A stretch of DNA of 64,000 bases, taken from contig JAKLGJ010000003.1 of NCBI GenBank assembly GCA_022710715.1, positions 294,558 to 358,557 of the forward strand, in the 5' to 3' direction. How positions within the stretch are numbered: the stretch's first letter is position 1; every line of letters starts with the position of its first letter. The position numbers were made by a program, and so were the translations under genes. The stretch is from Candidatus Omnitrophota bacterium. Its GTDB lineage: Bacteria; Omnitrophota; Gorgyraeia; Gygaellales; Profunditerraquicolaceae. Under the pieces are notes generated by a model that was not told the origin of the DNA, did not search any database, and worked only from the letters and a program-made list of their open reading frames with translations. Below are positions 32,257-40,933 of this stretch, in pieces.

Positions 32257-32980
32257 CTTCCGCCTCCGCATGTCTATGCCTGATGTTTTCCGCAGGGACT
32301 CCGAAATAAATCGACCGCGGTTCCACTTTGGTGTTTTTCAACAGAACCGCCCCCGCGCCGATAATGGCATTGTCGCCGATCTCGCAGCCCGGCATGACCG
32401 TGCAGTGAGAACCGATCGTCACATTGCTGCCGATAATGACTTTCCTTAATTTCAGCCGGCTCCGCTCGACGATATGCCCGATGATGATCGCGCCGCCGCC
32501 GACAACGGTATTGTCGCCGATTTCGACCAGCGTGGCGTCAAAGATCAATTTAGAATTGATCTGTACATTCTTCCCCAGTTTCGCTCCGAGCAATCGCAGC
32601 AGCAGGTTGGCGAACGGCGTTAATAAGACAAAATCCATGAAGGTGAGATTGATCAACAGGTAGAGCGTCCCCAGGAAAGCCCACTTGACCGCCTGCCAGG
32701 AAAAAATGGAATATACCCCCTCTTTCAGGCGCAGGCCGAGTATGAACCGCGTCAATCCGACGACCAGGATCAGGGTCAGGCCGAAGATAATGAATCCGGC
32801 GCTGACCGCCATGCCCAGAAAAAGCAGTCTTAATAACGGCTGCATCGGCGACGACCATGACCAGACCTTGAAAAGCAGCGCCAGCGAAGGGACCAGCGAA
32901 ACCCCGAAGAAAACCGTGCCCATCGCGTACATCAACAGTGAAAAAATCAACTGTCCCAGCGTCAGTAAAAACGATTTCAT
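32237..32980 (-). CDS. Membrane protein with left-handed beta-helix (hexapeptide) domain
   Basis: A 247-residue protein from ATG 32980 (AAGGAGGGAGA upstream). Residues 1-115 hold three or four hydrophobic helices (TLGQLIFSLLMYAMGTVFFG, FIIFGLTLILVVGLTRFILG). The C-terminal half has hexapeptide repeats of the LbetaH type (VEIGDNTVVGGGAIIIGH, VIIGSNVTIGSHCTVMPG, IGDNAIIGAGAVLL), as in acetyl/acyltransferases. The combination is seen in Pls/acyltransferase-like proteins encoded near acyl ligases; the acceptor is unknown. It overlaps both neighbours. Confidence 0.8.
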   Translation of the reverse strand: MKSFLLTLGQLIFSLLMYAMGTVFFGVSLVPSLALLFKVWSWSSPMQPLLRLLFLGMAVSAGFIIFGLTLILVVGLTRFILGLRLKEGVYSIFSWQAVKWAFLGTLYLLINLTFMDFVLLTPFANLLLRLLGAKLGKNVQINSKLIFDATLVEIGDNTVVGGGAIIIGHIVERSRLKLRKVIIGSNVTIGSHCTVMPGCEIGDNAIIGAGAVLLKNTKVEPRSIYFGVPAENIRHRHAEAEDAQSQS

Positions 32981-33726
32981 TCTCCCTCCTTGAGGGTGGC
33001 GCGCAACCAATCCTTGATTAACCGGGTCGTTTCTTCTTTGTTACTGCGCAACAGGAATTCGGCGTGGGAACCGTTTTTAAGCATCGCCAGTTTCTTGGGC
33101 GAACGGGTCTGCGCGTACAGCGCGCGCGAGTGCCAGGGTTTGACCACCCAGTCTTTTTCTCCGTGTATATACAACACCGGCATGCTCAACCTGGCTGCCG
33201 ACTGCAAAGGCGATTTTTTGCGTAACCAGAACGGCCCGACCCGGGCTCCCCGCCCGGCCCTGCCTTCTGCGGTAAATAGTGTGTAGAAGAGATCGTCGCG
33301 AGGATTCAACTGCCAGAATTTGTAGTCGATCTTCTTGACTTCGCAGGGAGAACTGACGCAAATGAGCGAAGCGATTTCGTCGCTGGTATCGGCAAGGACG
33401 TTGATGCTCACCGCCGCGCCCAGAGAAAAAGAGATCATCGCCGCCGCCGCATAAGCGCCCCGGACGGAATCCAACACCGCCCGCAGGTCGCGCCCCTCCC
33501 GGCTCGTCCAGCAGAACAACCCGCTGCTTTTGCCATGGCCGCGAAAATCGAACATCAGCACGTCGTATTCTTTGATCAGCTGATCTTTAAGCCACAGCAG
33601 AAGCCGGGAATCCTTGCTGTTGAAAAAACCATGGCAAATGATCACCAGTTTGCGGTGGCCCGCTTTATAATGCGCGCAGGCGATTTTCTGCTTATCCGAT
33701 GTTAATAAGATGCTTGACGATTTCAT
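32977..33726 (-). CDS. Alpha/beta hydrolase
   Basis: A 249-residue cytoplasmic hydrolase. Oxyanion region ICHGFFNSKD, RGHGKSSG, the nucleophile elbow as SFSLGAAVS (S-x-S-x-G, one residue off the usual G-x-S-x-G), the acid in YIHGEKDWVV and the terminal His in NGSHAEFLL. In the middle of a phospholipid-related operon it could be a lysophospholipase or acyl-ester hydrolase; that is inference. Its start lies 35 bases inside the end of the MFS-PlsC gene and its end overlaps the next gene by four bases. Confidence 0.85.
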   Translation of the reverse strand: MKSSSILLTSDKQKIACAHYKAGHRKLVIICHGFFNSKDSRLLLWLKDQLIKEYDVLMFDFRGHGKSSGLFCWTSREGRDLRAVLDSVRGAYAAAAMISFSLGAAVSINVLADTSDEIASLICVSSPCEVKKIDYKFWQLNPRDDLFYTLFTAEGRAGRGARVGPFWLRKKSPLQSAARLSMPVLYIHGEKDWVVKPWHSRALYAQTRSPKKLAMLKNGSHAEFLLRSNKEETTRLIKDWLRATLKEGE

Positions 33727-35545
33727 CAGGATCGACTCTCAAGTAACCTTCGCGTTCCAGCTCAAGTTTAACCGTAGAGATCTCTTTCATCAATTCCTGC
33801 ACCAGTTCCTGCTGCACTTCGAACTGGCTGGAATCGATGGGCTTGCCGAAGCGTATCTCGATGGGGAACGATTTCATCTTTTTTTTCGAAACATTCCAGG
33901 CTTCATAAGCGCCTTCGATCGCAAAAGGGATAATATCCGCATCCGCCAGTTTGGCGATCATCGCCACGCCCATCTTCCCCTCTTCCAACCGCCCGTCGGG
34001 AGTAATGCGCCCCTCGGGAAAAATGCCTAAAGCAAAACCTGATTTTATGAGGTTGACCGCGTGCTTGATCGAGTCCTTGTTAAACCCCCCGCGCTTGACC
34101 GGAATATATCCCATCCGGTTAAGCACCCATCCCCAGGGCATGATCTTGAAGCTGTTATCGGCGACCATGAAGTACACCCTCCCCGGGTACGCGCTGGCGA
34201 CGATGATCCCGTCGAGCACGCTGGTATGATTGCCGGCCAGGATAACCCGGCGCGTTTTCGGAAGATTCTCCAATCCCGTAACTTTCAGGCTGAACATATA
34301 CCGCATCATCGCTTTGACCGTGAGCCGGGTAAGCTGATATCCCCAGCGGCGGTTCTCGCAGTAAATCATGAGGAAAACCGCCAGGCTCAAAGCACCCAGG
34401 CCGGTGAAGATATGCGTCACCGGCGCGACCTTGATCAGCCATCCCACCACCAAAAGCGAAATCAGGAATACGGCGTTGGATATCGCCGCACGCACGGAAA
34501 AAATCTTGCTCCTGATCTCATCCGGGCTGATCCGGTTGACGATGGTATCCATCGTGATCGGCAGGATCGACGCTCCCACGCCCAGGCAGAATAAAATAAG
34601 CAGCGAGGTGTAATAACCAGGAGCAACGAAGAAAAGACTCAAAAACACCCCGATGATCAGAAACGACACGTATAACGCCCGGTTGAAATTGACTTTGTCT
34701 TTGCGCTTGTACAGGATCAAAGCGCCGAGAATCATTCCGAACCCGAGGCTGGAAAGCAGCCACCCCAGCCCGATTTCGTCGATACGCAGGTGCTGCGAAC
34801 CGTAGTTCAAAACCAGGATATAGCCGAACGCGCTGATAACGGCAAACATGTTGCTTAAGGAAATCTGGTTGCGTAAGACCTTGCGGCGGCGGATATATCC
34901 CAATCCGGTCTTGAAATCATCGATGACGCCGTTGAAAGTAAGCGCCGGCCGGCCTTCCTGCTGCGGTTGCGGGCAGGACACCTTGAAGATCAATACCGCG
35001 GAAGCGAAATACGCCGCCGCGTTGACGAAGAACCCCGCGGTTGCGCCGGTTCCTTTGATCAGGGATCCGGCAATCAATGTTCCGACCAGCGTAATCACCG
35101 TCCCGGTAGTCGCCATAATGGAATTGGCTTCGACCAGATCGTCTTTAGAAACGAGATTGACTATCAGGCTGGATTTGGCGGTAGCGAACAATGCGGCGAA
35201 AGCGCCGAGCAGAAATACAATCGGCAGGATCACCAGGCTGCTCTTAGCCATCGCCCAGATAACCGGCACCAGCGCCACCAGCACTGCCCGGAGGAAATTC
35301 GCATTGATCATCAGCTTTTTGCGCGAAAGGCGGTCCGCGATAACGCCGAACAGCGGCCCCAGGAGCGTAAAGGGCAGCAGGGTACAGAACGTGATTAACG
35401 CCACTTTACTCCCGTCATCCCGGGCGCTGAATAAAAGCACGCTCAACAACCCCATCTGCGTGATTCTGTCGCCCAGAGAAGCGACGATCTGGCTGGTCCA
35501 AAGAAGCTTGAAGCTTTTATTCTCCGCGATCAGCTTGAAACGCAT
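33692..35545 (-). CDS. Fusion of MFS transporter (LplT-like) and PlsC acyltransferase
   Basis: A 617-residue membrane protein. Residues 1-400 are a 12-helix MFS transporter with FKLLWTSQIVASLGDRI at the start and DRLSRKKLM, the LplT-like arrangement. From about 415 follows a PlsC/LPLAT domain: NHTSVLDG (H-x4-D) near 437, and FPEGR near 508, then EGAYEAW. In E. coli, LplT flips lysophospholipids inward and Aas (PlsC plus acyl-ACP synthetase) reacylates them. Here transporter and PlsC are one protein and the synthetase is separate. Confidence 0.9.
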   Translation of the reverse strand: MRFKLIAENKSFKLLWTSQIVASLGDRITQMGLLSVLLFSARDDGSKVALITFCTLLPFTLLGPLFGVIADRLSRKKLMINANFLRAVLVALVPVIWAMAKSSLVILPIVFLLGAFAALFATAKSSLIVNLVSKDDLVEANSIMATTGTVITLVGTLIAGSLIKGTGATAGFFVNAAAYFASAVLIFKVSCPQPQQEGRPALTFNGVIDDFKTGLGYIRRRKVLRNQISLSNMFAVISAFGYILVLNYGSQHLRIDEIGLGWLLSSLGFGMILGALILYKRKDKVNFNRALYVSFLIIGVFLSLFFVAPGYYTSLLILFCLGVGASILPITMDTIVNRISPDEIRSKIFSVRAAISNAVFLISLLVVGWLIKVAPVTHIFTGLGALSLAVFLMIYCENRRWGYQLTRLTVKAMMRYMFSLKVTGLENLPKTRRVILAGNHTSVLDGIIVASAYPGRVYFMVADNSFKIMPWGWVLNRMGYIPVKRGGFNKDSIKHAVNLIKSGFALGIFPEGRITPDGRLEEGKMGVAMIAKLADADIIPFAIEGAYEAWNVSKKKMKSFPIEIRFGKPIDSSQFEVQQELVQELMKEISTVKLELEREGYLRVDPDEIVKHLINIG

Positions 35546-36703
35546 TTATTCTCCTTCCCGATTGGACCGGGGCGCGTCCACCGGTTTGACTTTGATAAAA
35601 GTATCGATGATCGCCGACTTAAGCTGATTCCCCCAGTCAACGGCGTTGCCGACGACAGACTGTGAGAGCTCCGAAACCTTCTTAACCGTCCCCTTGATGA
35701 TCTTCTGCGGCAGGATCACCGCATCTTCGACTTGCACTGTCTCGATCTTTATCCCGCGGTTGATCTTATCTTCCAGCGCGGACTGCAAGGGTTTCAAATC
35801 GATGCGGGGATTATCCAGGGAGGAATGCAGAGTGAAATCAAGCAGGATCCTGCCATTATCGAGATTCCGGAAAATATCCAGCAGCAACCGCGCGGTTTTC
35901 TCCGGCTTCCCCTGTTCTTCGCCCGGGGCTAAAGGAAGAAAGCTGTGCCGGACAAGTTCCAACCGGCAATCCGCGGCGACCCGATTATCCGCTCCGGAAA
36001 TATCTCCGGTAAAATCGAAAACCGCTTCTTTGAATCGCGCTTTAGCCAGATCAATCTTACTTTGATAATAAGGATAGAAGAATATCCCGTCAATGCCCCG
36101 GAACGCCACCCGGGCCCGAATGTTTTTCGCCTGTTGATCCAGCCAGCCGTCGATCTTCAGAGAACCGGGTTCTGTCTCGGGCCAGCACACCTGCGCGTTG
36201 ATAGCGTAACGGATAATGCCCGGCGAGAGCGACTGCCTTAAACCGGTGATCACGGCATCAATACGCTTGACTTGAAACTTTACCTCCCGGGCAGCTACTG
36301 CCCGGTCGGATAGTTCGATCTCGCCATCGCGAATGACGATGTGATGAGCCGGCACTATCGACAGACGCAAGCCTTGCCGTTGCTGTTGAGAAACAGGCAG
36401 ACGTTTGATGAGCACGACCGGTTTAAGCGCTTCCACCCGGGTGAAATACGGATTGCCCTTGAACAAACTGGAGAAAACCGGTTCGACATATAACTGCTGC
36501 ACGCGAAAACCATCTCCGATAGCCAGATTGTTCAAACGAAAAGACAGGGGGAATCGGTAAGAGACAGACTGAAGAGAAATTTTCTGGCGGGTAAGTACTT
36601 CCAGTTTACGGATAAGCAGGAATCTGCTCGCTTTACCCAGGAAGAAAAAGGAACCCGTAAGAAGCAGCAGTAGTACTATGCTTGCGATTGTTCTTTTTCT
36701 CAT
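35546..36703 (-). CDS. AsmA-like/DUF748 envelope protein
   Basis: A 385-residue protein with an N-terminal membrane helix (IASIVLLLLLTGSFFFLG) and a large periplasmic beta-rich part. KLEVLTRQKISLQSVSYRFP, then VQQLYVEPVFSSLFKGNPYF and IVIRDGEIELSD, match the AsmA/DUF748 type, related to bridge-like lipid-transfer proteins that span the periplasm. Directly followed (no gap) by the MFS-PlsC gene, which fits a role in phospholipid traffic. No clear SD precedes ATG 36703; a promoter is predicted at 36724-36751. Confidence 0.75.
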   Translation of the reverse strand: MRKRTIASIVLLLLLTGSFFFLGKASRFLLIRKLEVLTRQKISLQSVSYRFPLSFRLNNLAIGDGFRVQQLYVEPVFSSLFKGNPYFTRVEALKPVVLIKRLPVSQQQRQGLRLSIVPAHHIVIRDGEIELSDRAVAAREVKFQVKRIDAVITGLRQSLSPGIIRYAINAQVCWPETEPGSLKIDGWLDQQAKNIRARVAFRGIDGIFFYPYYQSKIDLAKARFKEAVFDFTGDISGADNRVAADCRLELVRHSFLPLAPGEEQGKPEKTARLLLDIFRNLDNGRILLDFTLHSSLDNPRIDLKPLQSALEDKINRGIKIETVQVEDAVILPQKIIKGTVKKVSELSQSVVGNAVDWGNQLKSAIIDTFIKVKPVDAPRSNREGE

Positions 36704-36723
36704 ATTTGACAGGCGTTTTCATA

Positions 36724-36751
36724 ATTCTATCATATCCAATGGGTTGCGCAA
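36724..36751 (-). promoter_or_regulatory. Probable promoter of the lipid operon
   Basis: Minus strand TTGCGC (36751-36746), 16-base spacer, TAGAAT (36729-36724) with a TGA extension. Start predicted near 36717, giving a leader of about 14 bases. Confidence 0.45.
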
Positions 36752-36792
36752 TATGAATTTTAAGGCCGCGCTTTGTTCCCCGCACAATGCAA

Positions 36793-37008
36793 CTAATCTT
36801 CCGGAGAACCCGTACCCGGACGATTCTGGCTGGGATAGGCAAGAATCGGTTTAGCCTGATCTTCTGCCGACACATTAAGCGTACGTTCATACGTATTATC
36901 CGGCGAGTCGGCTTTCAAGATATCCCTGATCATCGGCTGCCGCCGGGCGCAGGAAACCAGGCTCAACAAGATGAGCGCCATGAATAGTGTGGTGATCGAT
37001 CGTTTCAT
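36793..37008 (-). CDS. Small lipoprotein, probably from a leaderless mRNA
   Basis: 71 residues from ATG 37008. Signal MKRSITTLFMALILLSLVSC with a good lipobox (LVSC), then a short polar mature part (RTLNVSAEDQAKPILAYPSQ) without known domain. The upstream in-frame extension to 37032 overlaps the promoter. An extended -10 promoter (TGC-TATAAT, 37021-37016) sits seven bases before the ATG, leaving no room for a ribosome site. Function unknown. Confidence 0.65.
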   Translation of the reverse strand: MKRSITTLFMALILLSLVSCARRQPMIRDILKADSPDNTYERTLNVSAEDQAKPILAYPSQNRPGTGSPED

Positions 37009-37015
37009 ACTCTGG

Positions 37016-37024
37016 ATTATAGCA
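37016..37024 (-). promoter_or_regulatory. Extended -10 promoter, leaderless start
   Basis: Minus strand TGC then TATAAT (37021-37016). No good -35. The ATG at 37008 begins eight bases after the -10, at the expected transcription start. Confidence 0.5.
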
Positions 37025-37104
37025 CAATTCAAGCGATTCGTGGAGGTTTTGCTTGGCGTAACGCACCGTCAAGAAAGCGGTTGCAGAACATCCCCGCCAG
37101 AGGA

Positions 37105-37133
37105 TTGAATTGGCCGGATTGCCATGCTATCCT
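37105..37133 (+). promoter_or_regulatory. Probable promoter of the 37171 gene
   Basis: TTGAAT (37105-37110), 17-base spacer, TATCCT (37128-37133) preceded by TGC. Predicted leader about 30 bases with GGGGGAG. Confidence 0.45.
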
Positions 37134-37170
37134 TTAGCCGGCTACGAATATCTTACCAAGGGGGAGAAAA

Positions 37171-37614
37171 ATGAGAAAATCCGTTTTAACGCTTCTGGCG
37201 TTACTGGTAGGATTGTGCGGGACCGGTTCAGCTGCGCAGCAGTTCGGCAATCCCGGTTCAACGCAATCCAAGACCATGCCGGCAGGAAATTACGGCGGCA
37301 ACAGTTTCAACAAAGCGTCGGCGGCAGATGTACAGATCAATACAACCGCCGAAGGCAGAACACAGATCATCACCCGCACTCCGCAGGCGTTCGTGGAACA
37401 GATCAAGAATGCGATCGTTTCTGCCGGCGGCACGATCACCCGGGAAGCGCAGACGTTCCTGGACAAAGTAGCGAAGATGGATAGTGAGAAACCGAATCTG
37501 GCGCAAATGGCTTTTGACGCTCCCAAAGCGATACCGATTCTGGATTATTTCCATACGGGAGGCAGCCAGACCACGGCTACCATATCTCATCGCGACATAA
37601 TTTTGCAGGAGTAA
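37171..37614 (+). CDS. Secreted protein of unknown function, 147 residues
   Basis: Signal peptide LTLLALLVGLCGTGSAAQ, then a Gly/Asn/Ser-rich segment (QFGNPGSTQSKTMPAGNYGG) and a helical domain (FVEQIKNAIVSAGGTITREA, FLDKVAKMDSEKPNLAQMAF). No recognised motif and no Cys in the mature part. AAGGGGGAGAAAA precedes ATG 37171. It is alone on the plus strand and converges with the 37628 gene. Confidence 0.6.
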   Translation: MRKSVLTLLALLVGLCGTGSAAQQFGNPGSTQSKTMPAGNYGGNSFNKASAADVQINTTAEGRTQIITRTPQAFVEQIKNAIVSAGGTITREAQTFLDKVAKMDSEKPNLAQMAFDAPKAIPILDYFHTGGSQTTATISHRDIILQE

Positions 37615-37627
37615 AATAAAGCCTCTG

Positions 37628-38383
37628 CTATTTTATTTCGACGGAGGCGGCGGGATCGAAAGGATTGGTGCGCAGGGCCAGCGAAAACAGATACGGATAA
37701 TCCGTCTGCAGGTGGCTCAAGTATCCCAACCAGTCCGAGATGAGTTGCAGATAGGCGCGCTTTATATCATTGGCCAGATGCTGATAATCCGGCTCCGGCA
37801 GCTGCTTGAGCTGTTTGCGATGACCGAGCTCTTCGGTAAGGTGGAACACCGCCCAGAGCAAGGTAGTGAAGGATTCGTTTTCCAGCAGGCTGGGGTTTTC
37901 CAGCAATCTGACCAGGAATACGCGCTTATCCAGGAGGAAGCATTTTAACTCTTCCAGGCTCGAGCGTTTGGCGTCGATGGAACAGGCGTAGCGCCTGACT
38001 TCAGCCCGCAGCTTCAGGAATTCCGCAGTCGTCCAGTCCTTCCGCACCACCAGTTTGCGCGCCAGGTCGCCGCAGCCGGGGTCAAAAGCCGAGAGTTGTT
38101 TGAGCAGCTCCCCTCCCACTTCGCTGTAGAAAGCGCCGACCACCATGTTCAACTTCTTGAGCAGATGCTGTTTTTCGCGGTACGCCAGGAGTTCGTGCAG
38201 AATGAGCGTGACCATCAGCACTTCCACGAAGACAAAAGCGATATCCCCGACCAGATACAGGACGATATGATGAAGATCATGAAATATCCGGTAATGGATA
38301 TAATACCCCAGCGCGGAAAACGCCACGAGGACGATCCCGAGCTTCACCTGCCAGGTAAAAATGCGCATGAGGAATTTTTTCAT
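37628..38383 (-). CDS. Membrane protein of unknown function, probably from a leaderless mRNA
   Basis: 251 residues from ATG 38383. Two N-terminal membrane helices (VKLGIVLVAFSALGYYIHYR and IVLYLVGDIAFVFVEVLMVT) precede a cytoplasmic helical domain with EELGHRKQLKQLP and a His/Glu-rich part. The promoter (TTGCTT-16-TACAAT with TG extension) ends seven bases before this ATG, so I chose it over the ATG at 38392 and the longer frame to 38497. No family named with confidence. Confidence 0.65.
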   Translation of the reverse strand: MKKFLMRIFTWQVKLGIVLVAFSALGYYIHYRIFHDLHHIVLYLVGDIAFVFVEVLMVTLILHELLAYREKQHLLKKLNMVVGAFYSEVGGELLKQLSAFDPGCGDLARKLVVRKDWTTAEFLKLRAEVRRYACSIDAKRSSLEELKCFLLDKRVFLVRLLENPSLLENESFTTLLWAVFHLTEELGHRKQLKQLPEPDYQHLANDIKRAYLQLISDWLGYLSHLQTDYPYLFSLALRTNPFDPAASVEIK

Positions 38384-38390
38384 ATCGGTC

Positions 38391-38418
38391 ATTGTAACAC
38401 GTTTGAAGAAAAAAGCAA
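38391..38418 (-). promoter_or_regulatory. Promoter giving a leaderless mRNA for the 37628-38383 gene
   Basis: Minus strand TTGCTT (38418-38413), 16-base spacer, TACAAT (38396-38391) with TGT extension; the ATG begins eight bases downstream. Confidence 0.5.
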
Positions 38419-38439
38419 CGGGGACGCTGCCGTGGTCCG

Positions 38440-38838
38440 CTAGAGGTCTTTGATCAAAGCGTACTTGCCGGCGCCCAGCAGTATGAGCGCGACGCACGCC
38501 GCGGCGAGCACAAACACGAATTCATAGCCTCCGTCGGAAAGAAAGAACCCTTTGGAGAGATGAATTTTCCAGGCCGCCACGCACATGACCGCCAGCAGTA
38601 AAAATGCCGCTCCCCGGGAAAAAACGCCCAGCAACACCAGGAGCCCGCCGGCGAATTCCGCGTAGGCAGCGACATACGCCCAGAACATCGGCGGCGTCAC
38701 TCCCAGAGATCCCAGGAACTTGGCAAAACCCGGAATTCCCGGTCCGCCGAACGCCCCGAACACTTTCTGTGAACCGTGCATGATGAAGGTGGCGCCCACG
38801 GCAACGCGTAAAACAAGAATAGCCAGACTGTGCATCAT
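38440..38838 (-). CDS. DoxX family membrane protein
   Basis: A 132-residue four-helix protein. LRVAVGATFIMHGSQKVFGAFGGPG is the DoxX N-terminal signature (first helix then H-G-x-x-K), followed by GFAKFLGSLG and a helix AYVAAYAEFAGGLLVLLGVF. DoxX-type proteins associate with quinone or thiol redox systems in membranes; the exact partner is unknown. AGGAGGTCCCT precedes ATG 38838. It overlaps the NDH-2-like gene by four bases, suggesting a functional pair. Confidence 0.9.
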   Translation of the reverse strand: MMHSLAILVLRVAVGATFIMHGSQKVFGAFGGPGIPGFAKFLGSLGVTPPMFWAYVAAYAEFAGGLLVLLGVFSRGAAFLLLAVMCVAAWKIHLSKGFFLSDGGYEFVFVLAAACVALILLGAGKYALIKDL

Positions 38839-40004
38839 AGGGACCTCCTGGTTAACCGATTCAAAACGCCGAGCTTATTTCTCAACCCGTAACTGCGGTA
38901 AATACACATTATATAATGCAGCGTTGTCGCCAGCCGGCCGCGCACTGCGCGCCCGAATACCGCGCCGCAGGAATTATTGTTGGCCATGGGAATGATATAC
39001 CCCTGGTCAACCGGTCGATACGGCTTTAACCGCTCTCCCATCTCGATGTGCATCAGATTACGCGCGGCGTGCGCGCCTTGAGTGAGAGCGAATTGCACTG
39101 CCATACGCAGGGGCGCGCCCCGGTAAGAAACCAGAGCGGCATCTCCGGCCACAAAGACATTGTCGCGCAGGCGCAGAAATCCATCCACCTTGATACGACC
39201 CTGCGGATTCTTCTCTTCCGCCAGACTTTGAATAAAACCGGCGGTCTGCACCCCGCCGGCCCAGAAAAGCATGGCGCGCTCAAAATGTTCTCCGCCGGAA
39301 AGATCGACGGTTTCCCCCTGCGCATCCCGGATAGTGGCATCAGTGCGTATCTCGATCCGCATCCGCTCCAGGTTCGCTTTAACAAAATCCTTCATCCATG
39401 ACGGCAACGGCCCCAGGATAGACGGGGCGCGCTCCACGACCACGATACGCCGGAAAGCTCCCTGCCCGGACGCAGCCTGACGCTGCGTCAACAAGCGCAG
39501 ATTGGTCGCCACTTCGATCCCGGTATAACCTCCTCCCGCGACGATGAATGTTTCCGGACGGCGCGCGGCGAGGCTCTTGCGGATCGCCGCCGCGTCGGAT
39601 ACGTCGTCGAGCTTAAAGGCGACTCTGCTCAACGATTCATTGCCGTAAAAATTGGTCTGTGAGCCGCTGGCGATAATCAGATATTCGTAATCGAAATCCG
39701 TGCCGCTGCAGAAAATCTTGCGTTTCTCCAGATCCAGATGCTGCACATCCGCCTCGGCGTAACAGATCCCGTAGCGCTTGCACAGATTTACCAGAGGATA
39801 CGCCAGGTGGCGGACAGACAAGCCCCGGCCGATCGTGTCCGGAAGCAACGGCAGGAAATTAAAAAACGCCCCCTTATCGATCAATGCGACTTCCAGTCGC
39901 CTGCAGCAGGATAACGCTATCGCCGCCTGCACTCCGGCGAACCCTCCTCCGATGATCGCGACCTTCTTCGCTTTGCCGCGTTTAAAACAACACCGGGTGA
40001 TCAT
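38835..40004 (-). CDS. NAD(P)/FAD-dependent oxidoreductase, NDH-2-like
   Basis: A 389-residue flavoprotein with two Rossmann folds: FAD site VAIIGGGFAGVQAAIAL near residue 16 and NAD site VAGGGYTGIEVATNLR near 155, plus DNVFVAGDAALV near 280. This is the layout of type II NADH dehydrogenases and sulfide:quinone oxidoreductases. The absence of the SQR cysteines in the expected places favours NDH-2. It would pass electrons from NADH to quinone at the membrane; a UbiA/MenA prenyltransferase gene is next to it. Confidence 0.88.
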   Translation of the reverse strand: MITRCCFKRGKAKKVAIIGGGFAGVQAAIALSCCRRLEVALIDKGAFFNFLPLLPDTIGRGLSVRHLAYPLVNLCKRYGICYAEADVQHLDLEKRKIFCSGTDFDYEYLIIASGSQTNFYGNESLSRVAFKLDDVSDAAAIRKSLAARRPETFIVAGGGYTGIEVATNLRLLTQRQAASGQGAFRRIVVVERAPSILGPLPSWMKDFVKANLERMRIEIRTDATIRDAQGETVDLSGGEHFERAMLFWAGGVQTAGFIQSLAEEKNPQGRIKVDGFLRLRDNVFVAGDAALVSYRGAPLRMAVQFALTQGAHAARNLMHIEMGERLKPYRPVDQGYIIPMANNNSCGAVFGRAVRGRLATTLHYIMCIYRSYGLRNKLGVLNRLTRRSL

Positions 40005-40014
40005 ACCGCTCTCC

Positions 40015-40932
40015 TCATCTTCTCCACTTCAACCAGGCGTCGATGAGCAGGACTACGCTGGTCGCTGTCTGGATAATGATCGTCAACTGCGAAGCCCGCA
40101 TGCACAGTCGTTTATCCTGATAGTGCCGCTTGACTATCCGGCCGGCTTGCCACGCCAGCGGGATCATTCCCAGCGAGCTCATGCTGAACACGCCCGCGTT
40201 CCCCAGCAGGCAATTAAACAGGATATAGAGATAGGCCAGACCGATCAACGCATAATAAACGATGAATGCCTGCGACTGGCCGGAGATGCTCACCCAGGTT
40301 TTCTTGCCGGCTTTGCTGTCCTGGGGGAAATCCGGGATCTCATTGACAAAAAGTATCGCCGTAGTCAGGAATCCGAAAGGCAGCGCGAGAAGGAAACTTT
40401 TGATCGAGGGGAACACCCCGGTCTGGATAAAAAAACCGCCCATCACCAGCGCCGGACCGAACAGGATGAAAATCGCCACTTCCCCCATTCCGCGATAAGA
40501 CAGCTTGAACGGCGGCGCGGAATATGCCCGGGTCAGGAACCCGATCGCCAGAAAATAGCCTGCAACCTGCGGCGAGCGCAACACAAAAGCCAGGGCCGCG
40601 ACGCACAATACCGCAGCAATGCCGAAACCCCGGGCAACCGTACGAAACCAGCGTTCAGGCAGCAATCCCTGCTGGATGACTTTGGAACCGCCGAAAAAAA
40701 CGAACCAGCGCGTATCCTGCCAGTCCAGCCCGCTGCGCGAATCGGCATAATCATTAAGCAGGTTTGCATACAGGTGGGTGCATATCACCGCGCCCAGACC
40801 AAGCACAAACACGGCCGGGCGGAACCGGTACTCCGAAAGAAGCGACCCGTAGATAAACGGCAGAACGCTGGCTGTCATGAAGGGCAGGCGCAGCGCGCGC
40901 GCGATCAATCCGAACCGGGAAGATCCTGCCAT
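40015..40932 (-). CDS. UbiA/MenA family prenyltransferase
   Basis: A 305-residue membrane enzyme with eight to nine helices. The first Asp-rich motif is NDYADSRSGLD (residues 59-69) and the second is NEIPDFPQDSKAGKKTW near 190, both of the MenA-like type that moves a polyprenyl chain to an aromatic ring such as dihydroxynaphthoate. The start at ATG 40932 lies just after the stop of the TPR gene. With the NDH-2-like and DoxX genes downstream it forms a quinone-related group. Confidence 0.88.
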   Translation of the reverse strand: MAGSSRFGLIARALRLPFMTASVLPFIYGSLLSEYRFRPAVFVLGLGAVICTHLYANLLNDYADSRSGLDWQDTRWFVFFGGSKVIQQGLLPERWFRTVARGFGIAAVLCVAALAFVLRSPQVAGYFLAIGFLTRAYSAPPFKLSYRGMGEVAIFILFGPALVMGGFFIQTGVFPSIKSFLLALPFGFLTTAILFVNEIPDFPQDSKAGKKTWVSISGQSQAFIVYYALIGLAYLYILFNCLLGNAGVFSMSSLGMIPLAWQAGRIVKRHYQDKRLCMRASQLTIIIQTATSVVLLIDAWLKWRR

Positions 40933-40933
40933 A

